Source of the DNA: an uncultured Lentisphaeria bacterium | GTDB taxonomy: Bacteria; Verrucomicrobiota; Lentisphaeria; Victivallales; UBA1829 | Direction: 5' to 3' | Length of the DNA: 26,257 bases | Assembly: GCA_905211485.1 (NCBI GenBank) | Contig: CAJMAW010000029.1 | Coordinates: forward strand, 1-26,257 | Shown: positions 8,810 to 16,891 of the stretch, one piece after another | Numbering within the stretch: the first letter of the stretch is position 1 | Layout of the letters: each line of letters starts with the position of its first letter | Position numbers and translations under genes: made by a program | Notes under the pieces: model-generated | Database searches by the model: none | The model's input: only the letters and a program-made list of their open reading frames with translations | What the model was told of the DNA's origin: nothing

Positions 8810-8838
8810 TTGATTCTTGCCACCCGCGGCGTTACATT
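8810..8838 (+). promoter_or_regulatory. Candidate sigma70-type promoter for pfp
   Basis: TTGATT (8810-8815) and TACATT (8833-8838) are separated by 17 bases. Each box matches the consensus at 4 of 6 positions. The site lies about 70 bases before the pfp start. A nearby GATAAT (8843-8848) has only a badly spaced -35 (TTGCCA, 8817-8822). Confidence 0.3.
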
Positions 8839-8905
8839 ACAGGATAATCATCCGTCTTCCGGAAAACAATCAGGTTGCAAACCATAACAGCAAGAGGTGA
8901 CACAA

Positions 8906-10570
8906 ATGGCTTCCCAGCAGATTTCCGCATTGCAGAAGGCCCGCATGGCTTACCAACCCAAACTCCCGGCGGCACTGAAAAACGGTGCGCTGGTCCATTG
9001 CACCAGAGGCTCGAACCTTGCCGCGTTCGCGGATGCGGACAAAATCGCGGAGCTCTTCCCCTCCACCAGCAATATGCCGGACCTGAAATTCAGCGCGGGC
9101 GACGGGAAAAAACTGGATGCCCCGCTGCATGTGGGCGTGATTCTTTCCGGCGGGCAGGCTCCCGGCGGTCACAACGTCATTGCGGGACTGTATGACGGGC
9201 TCAAATCCTTGAATCCGGCCTCCCGGCTTTTCGGTTTTCTGGGAGGTCCCAGCGGACTTGTTGACAACAAGTATGTGGAAATCACCGATTCCTTCATGGA
9301 CGCCTACCGCAATACCGGAGGCTTCGACATGATCGGTTCCGGTAGAACCAAACTCGAACTTCCGGAACAGTTTGAAAAAGCGCGCGTCAACTGCGCAGCG
9401 CTCGGGATCACCGCACTTGTCATTATCGGCGGGGACGATTCCAATACGAACGCCTGCCTTCTTGCCGAATATTACAAGGCGAAAAACGTTCCGATCCAGG
9501 TTGTCGGCTGTCCGAAAACCATCGACGGCGACCTGAAGAACGCCTTCATTGAAACCTCCTTCGGTTTCGATACCGCCAGCAAGGTCTACAGCGAACTCAT
9601 CGGGAACATTGCGCGCGACGCCAATTCGGCGAAGAAATACTGGCACTTCATCAAGCTCATGGGGCGTTCCGCTTCCCACATTACCCTGGAATGCGTGCTC
9701 AAGACTCATGTGAATCTGGCGCTGATTTCCGAAGAAGTTTCGGCGAAGAAGCAGACACTGCAGCAGATTGTCGACGGTCTTGCGGACATGATTGCAAAAC
9801 GTGCCGCCAACGGTGAAAACTTCGGAGTAGTGCTCATTCCGGAAGGACTGATCGAATTCATTCCGGAAATGAAAGTGCTGATTTCAGAGCTGAACGATGC
9901 TCTGGCGAAGAATTCCGAGAAATTCCAGTCTCTTACCAAGGCGGAAGAAAAATTTGCGTTTGTCGCCAGTCTTCTCGGGAAGGAATCGGCGGCGGTGTTC
10001 AATACGCTCCCCGCGCAGATCAAGCTGCAGCTGACGATGGACCGCGATCCGCACGGGAATGTCCAGGTGTCCCTCATCGAGACGGAAAAACTTCTTGTGG
10101 AACTGGTGAAGGCAAAACTCGCAGAACGCAAAAAGGCGGGGACGTATCAGGGAAAATTTTCCACCCAGACCCATTTCTTCGGATATGAGGGACGCTGCTC
10201 CGCGCCGTCCAATTTTGACGCCGATTACTGTTACAGCCTCGGTTACAACGCGGCTGCGATTCTGGGAACGGGCGCGACCGCCTATATGTCGTACGTCGGG
10301 AACCTGACGAAACCGGCGGTGGAATGGATGGCCGGAGCCGTGCCGCTGACCGCCATGATGAATGTGGAACGCCGTCACGGAGAAGACAAGCCCGTGATCC
10401 GGAAGGCGCTTGTGGAACTGGAAGGGGCTCCCTTCCGGAAATACGCGTCCGTCCGAGAGCAGTGGGCCGTCGAGACCTCCTATGTGTATCCGGGCCCGAT
10501 CCAGTACTACGGTCCCTCGGAAGTCTGCGATGCCACGACGGAGACCATCCAGCTCGAGCATCTCAACTGA
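8906..10570 (+). CDS. pfp: Diphosphate--fructose-6-phosphate 1-phosphotransferase
   Basis: This enzyme reversibly phosphorylates fructose 6-phosphate with pyrophosphate, sparing ATP at the committed step of glycolysis and also working in gluconeogenesis. It has 554 residues, matching the long PPi-PFK group. Motifs counted from ATG 8906 are GGQAPGGHN (82-90), GGDDSNTNA (175-183; the second Asp is typical of PPi rather than ATP users), the catalytic PKTIDGDL (203-210) and MGRSASH (252-258). FFGYEGRCSAPSNFD near the C-terminus is also characteristic. I chose ATG 8906 because AAGAGGTGA (8892-8900) sits 5 bases upstream as a Shine-Dalgarno. The GTG at 8897 that would lengthen the frame is part of that site. 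The gene ends 68 bases before gatC and may be cotranscribed with it. Confidence 0.95.
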   Translation: MASQQISALQKARMAYQPKLPAALKNGALVHCTRGSNLAAFADADKIAELFPSTSNMPDLKFSAGDGKKLDAPLHVGVILSGGQAPGGHNVIAGLYDGLKSLNPASRLFGFLGGPSGLVDNKYVEITDSFMDAYRNTGGFDMIGSGRTKLELPEQFEKARVNCAALGITALVIIGGDDSNTNACLLAEYYKAKNVPIQVVGCPKTIDGDLKNAFIETSFGFDTASKVYSELIGNIARDANSAKKYWHFIKLMGRSASHITLECVLKTHVNLALISEEVSAKKQTLQQIVDGLADMIAKRAANGENFGVVLIPEGLIEFIPEMKVLISELNDALAKNSEKFQSLTKAEEKFAFVASLLGKESAAVFNTLPAQIKLQLTMDRDPHGNVQVSLIETEKLLVELVKAKLAERKKAGTYQGKFSTQTHFFGYEGRCSAPSNFDADYCYSLGYNAAAILGTGATAYMSYVGNLTKPAVEWMAGAVPLTAMMNVERRHGEDKPVIRKALVELEGAPFRKYASVREQWAVETSYVYPGPIQYYGPSEVCDATTETIQLEHLN

Positions 10571-10638
10571 CAGAAAACAAAAACCGCCAGGCAAGCGAAT
10601 CTGAATGACTCAAACAGATATTACGGAGAGACGGCGTC

Positions 10639-10959
10639 ATGGGTGAAGTGCAAAAGCGCTCGGAAGGAATCGATGTCGCGAAAGTGGCACTTCTTGCGAG
10701 ACTGAAACTGGATCCTGCCCAGCTGGAAAAACTTCAGCCGGAGATGGAAGCCATTGTCGGTTATGTCGAAATGCTTTCCGAACTGGATGTGGACGGGATT
10801 GAGCCGACCGCCCATGCAGTCGACCGCGTGAATGTGCTCCGGGACGATGTCCCGGGCAATCCCTTTCCGCGTGATCTGATGCTTTCCAATGCACCTGCCA
10901 CCATCAACGGGGAACTTGTGAAAGTTCCCCAGGTTCTTCCGGGGGAGGGCGAAGCATGA
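10639..10959 (+). CDS. gatC: Asp-tRNA(Asn)/Glu-tRNA(Gln) amidotransferase subunit C
   Basis: This is the small belt subunit that wraps GatA and GatB in the GatCAB complex, which converts misacylated Glu-tRNA(Gln) or Asp-tRNA(Asn) to the correct amide form. It is 106 residues, with the family pattern VAKVALLARLKLD at the N-terminus, an amphipathic helix ending YVEMLSELDVDGIEPTAH, and the conserved VLRDDVP segment. GGAGA lies 9 bases before the ATG. The stop codon overlaps the gatA start (ATGA), which implies translational coupling. Confidence 0.93.
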   Translation: MGEVQKRSEGIDVAKVALLARLKLDPAQLEKLQPEMEAIVGYVEMLSELDVDGIEPTAHAVDRVNVLRDDVPGNPFPRDLMLSNAPATINGELVKVPQVLPGEGEA

Positions 10960-12440
10960 AGCCTGATCCGAAACAGCTGACACTGCGTTCCGCCGCCGAT
11001 GCGCTTGCGGCAGGGACTTTCACCGCCGTCGAACTGGCGGAAGCCCTGCTTGACCGGATCGGGCGGATTGATTCTCAGGTTCAGGCCTTTCTGTGCGTGG
11101 ATCGTGCGGATGTGCTGCGTCAGGCGGAAGCGTCAGACGCCCGCCGGGCCGCGGGATCGCCTCTGAGCGCTTACGACGGAATTCCGCTGACACTGAAGGA
11201 CAACATCGCCGCGGCCGGACAGCAGTGCACTTGCGCATCCCGGATTCTGGAAGGCTTCATTTCCCCCTTTGACGCCACTGTGACTTCCCGCCTGAAAGAA
11301 GCCGGCTTCGTTCTTCTCGGGCGTGCCAACATGGACGAATTCGCCATGGGGTCCTCTTGTGAAAACAGCGCCTTCCGGAAGACGGCGAACCCGTGGGATC
11401 TTTCCCGCGTTCCCGGCGGCTCGAGCGGTGGCTCCGCCGCCGCAGTAGCCGCGTGTGAAACCATAGCCGCTCTGGGTTCGGATACAGGCGGATCCATCCG
11501 CCAGCCCGCGTCCTTCTGCGGGGTTGTGGGATTGAAGCCGACTTACGGAAGAGTTTCGCGTTCGGGTCTGGTGGCCTTCGCGTCTTCTCTGGATCAGATC
11601 GGCCCCATGACGCGTTCCGTATACGATGCGGCGGCGCTGATGGACGTCATTGCAGGAGAGGATCCGATGGATTCGACCTCTCTCCCGCAGGAAAAGGAAA
11701 ATTTTGCTTCCGACCTTCTCCACTTTGAAAGGAATCCGCTTCTTACCGGGATGAAGATCGGTCTTCCTCGGGAATACTATGAACTGGAAGGGATTGCGCC
11801 CGGAGTGAAGAAAGTCATGGACCGGGCGGTGGAAAGCTTCCGTGAACTCGGCGCGGAATTTGTGGAAGTCCGACTTCCGCACACCCGTTACGCGATGGCG
11901 TGTTATTACATTGTCGCGACTGCGGAGGCCAGTGCGAATCTTGCCCGTTTCGACGGGATCCGTTACGGGTACAGGAGTCCTCATGCCGAGGATCTGCTTT
12001 CAACTTATCTGGATTCGCGCGGCGAAGGCTTCGGAATGGAAGTCGCGCGCCGGATCATGCTCGGGACGTATGTGCTGAGCAGCGGATATTACGACGCTTA
12101 TTATCTGAAGGCGCAGAAAGTCCGGACTCTTCTGAGACGGGATTTCGCCTCCGCTTATGCGAACTGCGACCTGCTCCTGACCCCCGTCAGCCCGGTTCCT
12201 GCGTTCCGTTTCGGAGAAAAGACGGATCCGCTTCAGATGTATCTGTCGGACGTCTTTACGACCGCGCTGAATCTTTCGGGCGACTGCGGAATCAGTGTTC
12301 CCGGCGGCTTTGACGAGGAAAGTTCCATGCCGGTCGGGATTCAGCTGATGGCGCCCGCATTCGCCGAAAGGAAACTCTTCCGCGCGGCTTATGCGTTTGA
12401 ACTGGCGCGCAACTGCGGGGAGTTCCTTGCGCCGATATGA
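10956..12440 (+). CDS. gatA: Asp-tRNA(Asn)/Glu-tRNA(Gln) amidotransferase subunit A
   Basis: This is the glutaminase subunit of GatCAB. It hydrolyses glutamine and channels ammonia to GatB. At 494 residues it has normal length. The Ser-cisSer-Lys triad of the amidase-signature family is intact: Lys81 in TLKDNIAA, Ser156 in GGSSGGSAAAVAA and Ser180 in DTGGSIRQPAS, followed by GLKPTYGRVSRSGLVAFAS. The spacing between the two serines (24 residues) matches the family. It starts within the last codons of gatC. gatB is not in this window; the next gene is an unrelated exported protein, so gatB must be elsewhere if the complex works. Presence of GatCAB suggests that GlnRS and/or AsnRS is lacking. 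Confidence 0.96.
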   Translation: MKPDPKQLTLRSAADALAAGTFTAVELAEALLDRIGRIDSQVQAFLCVDRADVLRQAEASDARRAAGSPLSAYDGIPLTLKDNIAAAGQQCTCASRILEGFISPFDATVTSRLKEAGFVLLGRANMDEFAMGSSCENSAFRKTANPWDLSRVPGGSSGGSAAAVAACETIAALGSDTGGSIRQPASFCGVVGLKPTYGRVSRSGLVAFASSLDQIGPMTRSVYDAAALMDVIAGEDPMDSTSLPQEKENFASDLLHFERNPLLTGMKIGLPREYYELEGIAPGVKKVMDRAVESFRELGAEFVEVRLPHTRYAMACYYIVATAEASANLARFDGIRYGYRSPHAEDLLSTYLDSRGEGFGMEVARRIMLGTYVLSSGYYDAYYLKAQKVRTLLRRDFASAYANCDLLLTPVSPVPAFRFGEKTDPLQMYLSDVFTTALNLSGDCGISVPGGFDEESSMPVGIQLMAPAFAERKLFRAAYAFELARNCGEFLAPI

Positions 12441-12466
12441 AATGAGAAGGAGAAGAGGAGAGGAGG

Positions 12467-13636
12467 ATGGAAAGAAAATCCGCCGTTTTCAGCAGTCTTG
12501 CGTTTGCCGCATGGCTGCTTTTTGTGTTGCAATGCGCTCCTGCATCGGCAATTGACGCGGGGGGGAAGATTCCTGAAATCCGCAGTTCGGTGCCGAACTG
12601 GTTCGGTACCGAAAAGCCGTTCTCCGACGGGAAAAAAGAGCCGGAAATCGAAATACTGATGTTTTTCGACGCTTCCGCACCCGATGCTGTATCCTTTCTG
12701 AGAATGCTTGAAACTCTGGGGGACAAATATGCGGAGAACACGGAACATCCGGTCCGGTTGTCCGCCGTATCCCGGAATTCGGTCCGCATGACGGAAGAAC
12801 TTTTGAAGTCCTCCGGCGTATCCGGTCTGATGGTTGGAGCGGACGACAAACGGGAACTTTATATGAATCTGGCGGCTTCGGAACCGATGATGCCCTTTGC
12901 GATTGTCGCGAAGAAAAACCGCGTTCTCTGGACCGGACACCCCACCGACATTGAATCGGTGACGGACCGGATTCTGAAAGACCGCTTTGATCTTTCGACT
13001 CAGGGACAGGTGACACTGCTGAGACGTGAACTTCAGGCCGCGGTCCAGTCCTCGCTTCCGGATGTGATTCAGAGAAGCGCGGACAAAATCCTCGCCATTC
13101 TTCCCGGAGACAGCATTGCGGTCCAGTCGAAACTTTACGTCTATGATCTTCGCGGACAGAACCGGGAGGCTCTGGACTTTCTGAAGGAGCAGACTCTGAA
13201 AGTTCCGGAAGAACTGAATCTGAGGATTCTCTATCTTGACATTCTCCTGAGAAACGGAGAAAACGCTCTTTTCCGGGAAACCATGCAGAAAGCCGCCGCC
13301 GATTTTCATTCCTCTCCGGAATCCCTTTTCCGGATTCTGGCCTTTTCTCTGGAAGCGGCGCCGCATGGAGCACTGCCGCTGCCGCTGGTCTGTGATCTGG
13401 CGAAACGCATCCGCAACGACTTTTCCCAGGCCCGGGCCGACAAAAAGGCGCTGAGTTTGGAAATTTCCGCAAGAGTTGCCAGCCTGATCGGGGATCTCCC
13501 CTCCGCGGTAAAGGATCAGTCCGCTGCGCTTGAACTGCGGAAGGGAACGGCCTATGAAAAAGCGGCGGCCGAACTCCTGGACTATTACCGCTCCGCAATG
13601 GAACTCTCTGGAGCGGCAAAAAACGCTGAGAACTGA
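12467..13636 (+). CDS. Exported thioredoxin-fold protein without CXXC, helical C-terminal half
   Basis: This 389-residue protein has a Sec signal peptide (basic MERK, hydrophobic core, likely cleavage after ASA at residue 28). Residues of about 58-170 read as a thioredoxin/TlpA-like fold: EIEILMFFDAS is the strand before the usual active site, MMPFAIV (141-147) carries a typical cis-proline, and VLWTGHPTDIESV is a usual late strand-helix. The active-site CXXC is replaced by DASAPDAV (68-75), and no cysteine remains in the mature part, so it cannot be an oxidoreductase. Residues of about 180-380 are helical and TPR-like, suggesting a periplasmic binding or scaffold role. Ribosome-binding purines (AAGAGGAG, 12453-12460) precede ATG by 6 bases; AGGAGG directly abuts it. 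It lies 26 bases after gatA and is probably cotranscribed. The exact function is unknown. Confidence 0.7.
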   Translation: MERKSAVFSSLAFAAWLLFVLQCAPASAIDAGGKIPEIRSSVPNWFGTEKPFSDGKKEPEIEILMFFDASAPDAVSFLRMLETLGDKYAENTEHPVRLSAVSRNSVRMTEELLKSSGVSGLMVGADDKRELYMNLAASEPMMPFAIVAKKNRVLWTGHPTDIESVTDRILKDRFDLSTQGQVTLLRRELQAAVQSSLPDVIQRSADKILAILPGDSIAVQSKLYVYDLRGQNREALDFLKEQTLKVPEELNLRILYLDILLRNGENALFRETMQKAAADFHSSPESLFRILAFSLEAAPHGALPLPLVCDLAKRIRNDFSQARADKKALSLEISARVASLIGDLPSAVKDQSAALELRKGTAYEKAAAELLDYYRSAMELSGAAKNAEN

Positions 13637-13690
13637 AATCGTGTCTCCGTCTCTCCGCGTTTCAGCAGACTGTGCATGAAGAAGCTGAAA

Positions 13691-13738
13691 GCCGGACTGA
13701 CGCCGGACTGACGCCAGACTCTGACACCGGACTCTGAA
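13691..13738. repeat. Degenerate short tandem repeat, unit 11-13 bases
   Basis: Two identical copies of GCCGGACTGAC (13691-13712) are followed by two diverged 13-base copies, GCCAGACTCTGAC and ACCGGACTCTGAA. The array starts 54 bases after the thioredoxin-fold gene. It may be replication slippage, with no evident function. Confidence 0.6.
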
Positions 13739-13932
13739 ATCTGACTGAAGCAGAGCTGGGAATTTGCCACTTGATTCCGTATTTCCGGCATCATCATTCA
13801 TTGCCGGAGAGGGAGGCCGGGGGAAAAAAACGCGCTTCCCGCTTATCCGCCGGAAGGAAGAAGTGAACTGGATTTCTTCTTCAGTTTTTCTCACGGAGCC
13901 TTCAGCAGTCTTCCTTCGGGGAGGGAAGGATC

Positions 13933-13951
13933 CAGAAATTCTGAGTTTTTT
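13933..13951 (+). terminator. Weak terminator-like element after the gat operon
   Basis: CAGA and TCTG (13933-13943) form a small stem followed by AG and six Ts. A second 6-bp hairpin (TCCTTC/GAAGGA) lies just upstream. It sits just before the prs promoter, a sensible place to end upstream transcripts, but the stem is short. Confidence 0.3.
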
Positions 13952-13965
13952 CACAAAAGGACGGC

Positions 13966-13993
13966 TTGAAAAAGCCCATGAATGGAATATAGT
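13966..13993 (+). promoter_or_regulatory. Strong sigma70-type promoter candidate for the prs operon
   Basis: TTGAAA (13966-13971) and TATAGT (13988-13993) are separated by 16 bases, and each box matches consensus at 5 of 6 positions. Transcription would start near base 14000, giving a leader of about 400 bases before prs. Confidence 0.6.
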
Positions 13994-14101
13994 ACAGTCT
14001 ACCCGAAAATACAGGGAACCTTAATCCGGGAAAACGGATTCGAGTCTCAGCTTTCCGTCAAGTCGGGAAGAATCGGTGCGGAAAAAAGACCGGGAGGAGA
14101 C

Positions 14102-14146
14102 ATGGCCAGAAGGTTTTCCGTTCGGCGTGAGAAGACGATTTTCTGA
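14102..14146 (+). CDS. Possible 14-residue Arg-rich leader peptide upstream of prs
   Basis: ATG 14102 opens a frame encoding MARRFSVRREKTIF and stops at TGA 14144-14146. It is preceded by GGGAGGAG (14092-14099) at a near-ideal 2-5 base distance, one of the better Shine-Dalgarno sites in the region. Five of the 14 residues are Arg or Lys. The frame lies inside the inferred prs mRNA leader. It could be a regulatory uORF or chance; there is no homology evidence. Confidence 0.3.
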   Translation: MARRFSVRREKTIF

Positions 14147-14406
14147 AATTGCCGTGGAGCGCTTCCCGTTCCGCAGAGTCGCTGCGGAGGAGAAGGGGCG
14201 CGGAAAGCGCGGTGGAGGAAGAAAAAGTCTGAACGCCGGACAGCACTCATTCTCTCCATGTGTACCATATTTATGGATTCCTCACTCTCTTTCTTTTTTC
14301 ATCAGCCGCTGCAGGCTTGAACTGTGTAGGCATTTTCTTCTCCGGGAACGGGAAACTGAATTTTGGTATACAGTCAACATTTTTTGGAATGGAGAGAGTT
14401 GTCTTT

Positions 14407-15372
14407 ATGGAAGGTAATGCCAGGGATATACGGCTTTACAGCGGAACGTCGAATCCGCAGCTGTCGGAGTCCATTGCCCGTTGTCTTGGACAGGAACTGG
14501 GTCATGTCACCGTTGAAAGATTTCCGGACGGGGAGATTTTCACGCAGTATAAGGATAACCTCAGGAGTGCGGACGTTTTTATCATTCAGTCCACCTGCAG
14601 TCCGACGAATGAGAACCTGATGGAGCTTCTGATCATGCTGGATGCGGCGCGGCGAGCATCTGCGGCGCGGATTACCGCCGTGATTCCGTTTTACGGCTAT
14701 GCCCGTCAGGACCGGAAGGACAAGCCCCGTGTTCCGATTACAGCGAAGCTGGTTGCGAATCTTCTGACCGTTGCAGGAGCGAACCGGATTCTTTCCATGG
14801 ACCTGCACGCCCAGCAGATACAAGGCTTCTTTGACATTCCCGTGGATCATCTTTACGCGGCTCCGGTGCTGATTCCGTATTTGAAAGACAAACTGAATTC
14901 GGAATCGGTGGTGGTGTCTCCGGATTCGGGAAGCGTGAAGATGGCGCAGTCCTTTGCAGACCGGATCGGCTGCGGATTCGCGGTGGTGGCGAAGAGACGC
15001 GTGGATGCGTCGACCGTGGCTTCATCGCATCTGGTGGGAGACGTGAAGGGACGGACCTGTCTCATCGTGGACGATATGACAAGTACCGCAGGCACGCTTT
15101 GCGCCGCGGCCGATCTGCTGCGCAGGGAGGGTGCGGGACGGATCTATGCGTCCGTTTCCCATTTTCTGGCGAGCGAGAAGGCGCGGGAGAAACTTGCGAA
15201 CAGCGCGATCGAAGAATTAATTACCACGAATTCCGTGCCGAATCATATTTTCTTCGGGAACAAGGTGCAGGTTATGGATATCGCGCCGCTGCTGGCGGAC
15301 GCGATCAAGCGGATCCATGAAGGGGAGTCTGTTTCCTCCCTTTTCAACATGAAACAGAAAGAGCTGATCTAA
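14407..15372 (+). CDS. prs: Ribose-phosphate pyrophosphokinase (PRPP synthetase)
   Basis: It makes phosphoribosyl pyrophosphate from ribose 5-phosphate and ATP, feeding purine, pyrimidine, histidine, tryptophan and NAD synthesis. From ATG 14407 it is 321 residues, the usual length. Visible motifs are FPDGEIF, the catalytic flexible loop YARQDRKDKPR, DLHAQQIQGFFDIPVDHL with the conserved His, and the PRPP-binding loop VDDMTSTAGT (221-230). The last has Ser226 where many bacterial enzymes have Asp; Ser at this place is known in other PRPP-synthase classes. The open frame extends upstream to 14260, but GGAGAGAG (14391-14398) lies 8 bases before ATG 14407 and homology to the family begins there. 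It is the first gene of a long operon, with rplY following after 57 bases. Confidence 0.95.
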   Translation: MEGNARDIRLYSGTSNPQLSESIARCLGQELGHVTVERFPDGEIFTQYKDNLRSADVFIIQSTCSPTNENLMELLIMLDAARRASAARITAVIPFYGYARQDRKDKPRVPITAKLVANLLTVAGANRILSMDLHAQQIQGFFDIPVDHLYAAPVLIPYLKDKLNSESVVVSPDSGSVKMAQSFADRIGCGFAVVAKRRVDASTVASSHLVGDVKGRTCLIVDDMTSTAGTLCAAADLLRREGAGRIYASVSHFLASEKAREKLANSAIEELITTNSVPNHIFFGNKVQVMDIAPLLADAIKRIHEGESVSSLFNMKQKELI

Positions 15373-15429
15373 AAAAGAGAACAATTTCTGAATATAGAAA
15401 TCACATAAGAAAGCAGGAAAGGATTCAAA

Positions 15430-16110
15430 ATGGCAGGAAAAGTAAAACATGTGCTGAATGTGAAGCAGCGCAGCGCAGGCGGAAGCGCCGTGGCGCGCAG
15501 AGAAAGGAAAACCGGGCTGATCCCGGCTGTGATTTACAGCAAGGGTGCGGAAAGCAAGACCGTTTCCGTGCAGGCCTCGGAATGGGACGCTCTCCAGAAG
15601 TATGAGCTGAACCTTCTTTCTCTTCAGGAAGACGGGAAGGAAACGCTTGTGCTGCTGAAGGAAGTGCAGCATGATTTCATCCGGAACCGTGCGATGCATC
15701 TGGATTTCATGGAAGTGCGTAAAGATCAGGTGATTACGGCGCACGTGGCTGTACATGCGGCTTACGGGGATGTCAAGGGCGTGGCGCTCGGCGGAATTCT
15801 CGACCAGGTGATTCATGAGCTGGAAGTCGAGTGCATTCCTGAAAATCTTCCGGAATCCATCGAAGTGAACATTTCGGAACTTGGAGTTGGGGAATCGCTG
15901 CATGTGTCCGAAATCGTGCCTCCGGAAGGAGTGAAGATTCTGAATCATCCCGAGCTGGTCGTGTTTCTGATTGCGGATCCGAATGCGCAGCCTGAAGAGG
16001 AACTTGCGCCCGCCACCGCAGAAGAGGGCGCGGCGGAGCCTGAAGTGATCGGCGAAAAGGAAAAGGCGGAAAAGGCTGCCGCGGCGGAAGCGGAAGGGAA
16101 GAAGAAATAA
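15430..16110 (+). CDS. rplY: 50S ribosomal protein bL25, long Ctc/TL5 form
   Basis: It binds 5S rRNA in the central protuberance of the large subunit. At 226 residues it is the two-domain Ctc form. The N-terminal L25 domain (about 1-95) carries RKTGLIPAVIYSKG and LLKEVQHDFIRNRAMHLDF, and the TL5 beta domain (about 96-185) contains GGILDQVIHELEVECIPENLPE. The last 40 residues are an acidic then lysine-rich, alanine-rich tail (AEKAAAAEAEGKKK). AGGAAAGGA precedes the ATG. The prs-rplY-pth order is common in bacteria and reflects growth-linked expression. Confidence 0.95.
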   Translation: MAGKVKHVLNVKQRSAGGSAVARRERKTGLIPAVIYSKGAESKTVSVQASEWDALQKYELNLLSLQEDGKETLVLLKEVQHDFIRNRAMHLDFMEVRKDQVITAHVAVHAAYGDVKGVALGGILDQVIHELEVECIPENLPESIEVNISELGVGESLHVSEIVPPEGVKILNHPELVVFLIADPNAQPEEELAPATAEEGAAEPEVIGEKEKAEKAAAAEAEGKKK

Positions 16111-16199
16111 AATTTTGTCTTCCCTGTGTCCGCAGCTGTTGTCCTGGGAGAGTCTCCGGTTCCGCGGAAGAGAGAAAGAAGGAGCGTTGAGAAGGCCTT

Positions 16200-16889
16200 A
16201 TGGCGAATCAGGAAGAAAGACCGGTCCGCCTGATAGTCGGACTGGGCAATCCCGGAGAGGAATATGAGGGAAGCAGGCACAATGCAGGATTTTCCCTCAT
16301 TGACGGGCTTCTTGAACGGCTTCCGAAAGGATTTGAGCAGATTCATCACGGATACCGTTCCATTTACTGGCGCGGGGCCTATGCGGGGAGGGCGCTTCTT
16401 CTGCAGAAGCCTCAGACCTATATGAATCTGAGCGGAGAGGCGGTTTCATCGATGCTCCGGGCGGAACGGCTCAGTCCGGAAGAAGTTTTGGTTCTTTACG
16501 ACGATATGGATCTTCCACTCGGGAGGATCCGGCTCCGGAAGAACGGAGGGAACGGCGGACATAACGGGATGGGCTCGGTCATCGAATGTCTTGGGACGGA
16601 AAATTTTCCCCGGCTGAGATTCGGGATCGGGAAAATGGCAAACGGGCACGGATCCGCGGATTTTGTTTTGTCCCGCTTCAGAGAAGAGGAACAGGAGCTT
16701 TTCCGGAAGACCCGTGAAGGAGCGCTGGATGCTCTGATTCTGATTCTGAGACGCGGGATCGGAACGGCAATGAATATGTATAATGCGAAGGATTTTTCCC
16801 GAGACGAAGAAGAAGAGAAGGAATCCTCCGCAGCAGGACAGACAAGTCAGAATACAACGAAACATAATACAACACACCAGGAGGTGTAG
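16200..16889 (+). CDS. pth: Peptidyl-tRNA hydrolase
   Basis: It cleaves peptidyl-tRNA released prematurely from ribosomes so that tRNA can be reused. It has 229 residues. The active site is complete: GLGNPGEEY at the start, the catalytic His27 in SRHNAGF, Asn76 in TYMNLSGE, the aspartate in YDDMDLPLG (101-104) and Asn122 in NGGHNGMGS. It exceeds the usual length of about 190 because of a hydrophilic tail (EEEEKESSAAGQTSQNTTKHN). That tail ends in codons that form the rpsF Shine-Dalgarno. AAGG lies 4 bases upstream of ATG. Confidence 0.95.
   Translation: MANQEERPVRLIVGLGNPGEEYEGSRHNAGFSLIDGLLERLPKGFEQIHHGYRSIYWRGAYAGRALLLQKPQTYMNLSGEAVSSMLRAERLSPEEVLVLYDDMDLPLGRIRLRKNGGNGGHNGMGSVIECLGTENFPRLRFGIGKMANGHGSADFVLSRFREEEQELFRKTREGALDALILILRRGIGTAMNMYNAKDFSRDEEEEKESSAAGQTSQNTTKHNTTHQEV
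16879..16886 (+). promoter_or_regulatory. Strong rpsF ribosome binding site inside the pth coding end
   Basis: AGGAGGTG, close to the full anti-16S complement, lies 5 bases before the TTG start of rpsF. It is formed by the codons for the last Gln-Glu-Val of pth. Its strength probably compensates for the weak start codon. Confidence 0.8.
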
Positions 16890-16891
16890 GC

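Larger units (their letters stand above)
8405..8905. other. Divergent intergenic region
   Basis: These 501 bases lie between the minus-strand GH42-like gene and plus-strand pfp and should contain both promoters. Visible elements are the paired GGAATTCC palindrome (8504-8523), a T7-C8 homopolymer junction (8719-8733) and a weak pfp promoter candidate (8810-8838). I see no credible gene inside. Confidence 0.6.
13637..14406. other. Long noncoding stretch and leader before prs
   Basis: These 770 bases hold a degenerate tandem repeat (13691-13738), a weak terminator-like element (13933-13951), a good promoter (13966-13993) and a possible 14-codon leader ORF (14102-14146). A longer plus-strand frame starting at GTG 14076 and an N-terminal extension of prs from 14260 are both open, but neither looks like real coding sequence. 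Confidence 0.6.

Noticed and set aside
8897..8905. GTG start for pfp
   Set aside because: The GTG is part of the Shine-Dalgarno AAGAGGTGA, which is well placed for ATG 8906.
12389..13954. 521-codon minus-strand frame over the thioredoxin-fold gene
   Set aside because: Shadow frame; the plus-strand product has a signal peptide, ribosome site and fold signature.
14260..14406. 49-residue N-terminal extension of PRPP synthetase
   Set aside because: No family homologue has it, and a good ribosome site points to ATG 14407.
14076..14417. 113-codon frame upstream of prs
   Set aside because: Highly basic, GTG start, poor ribosome site, overlaps prs; looks like leader sequence.
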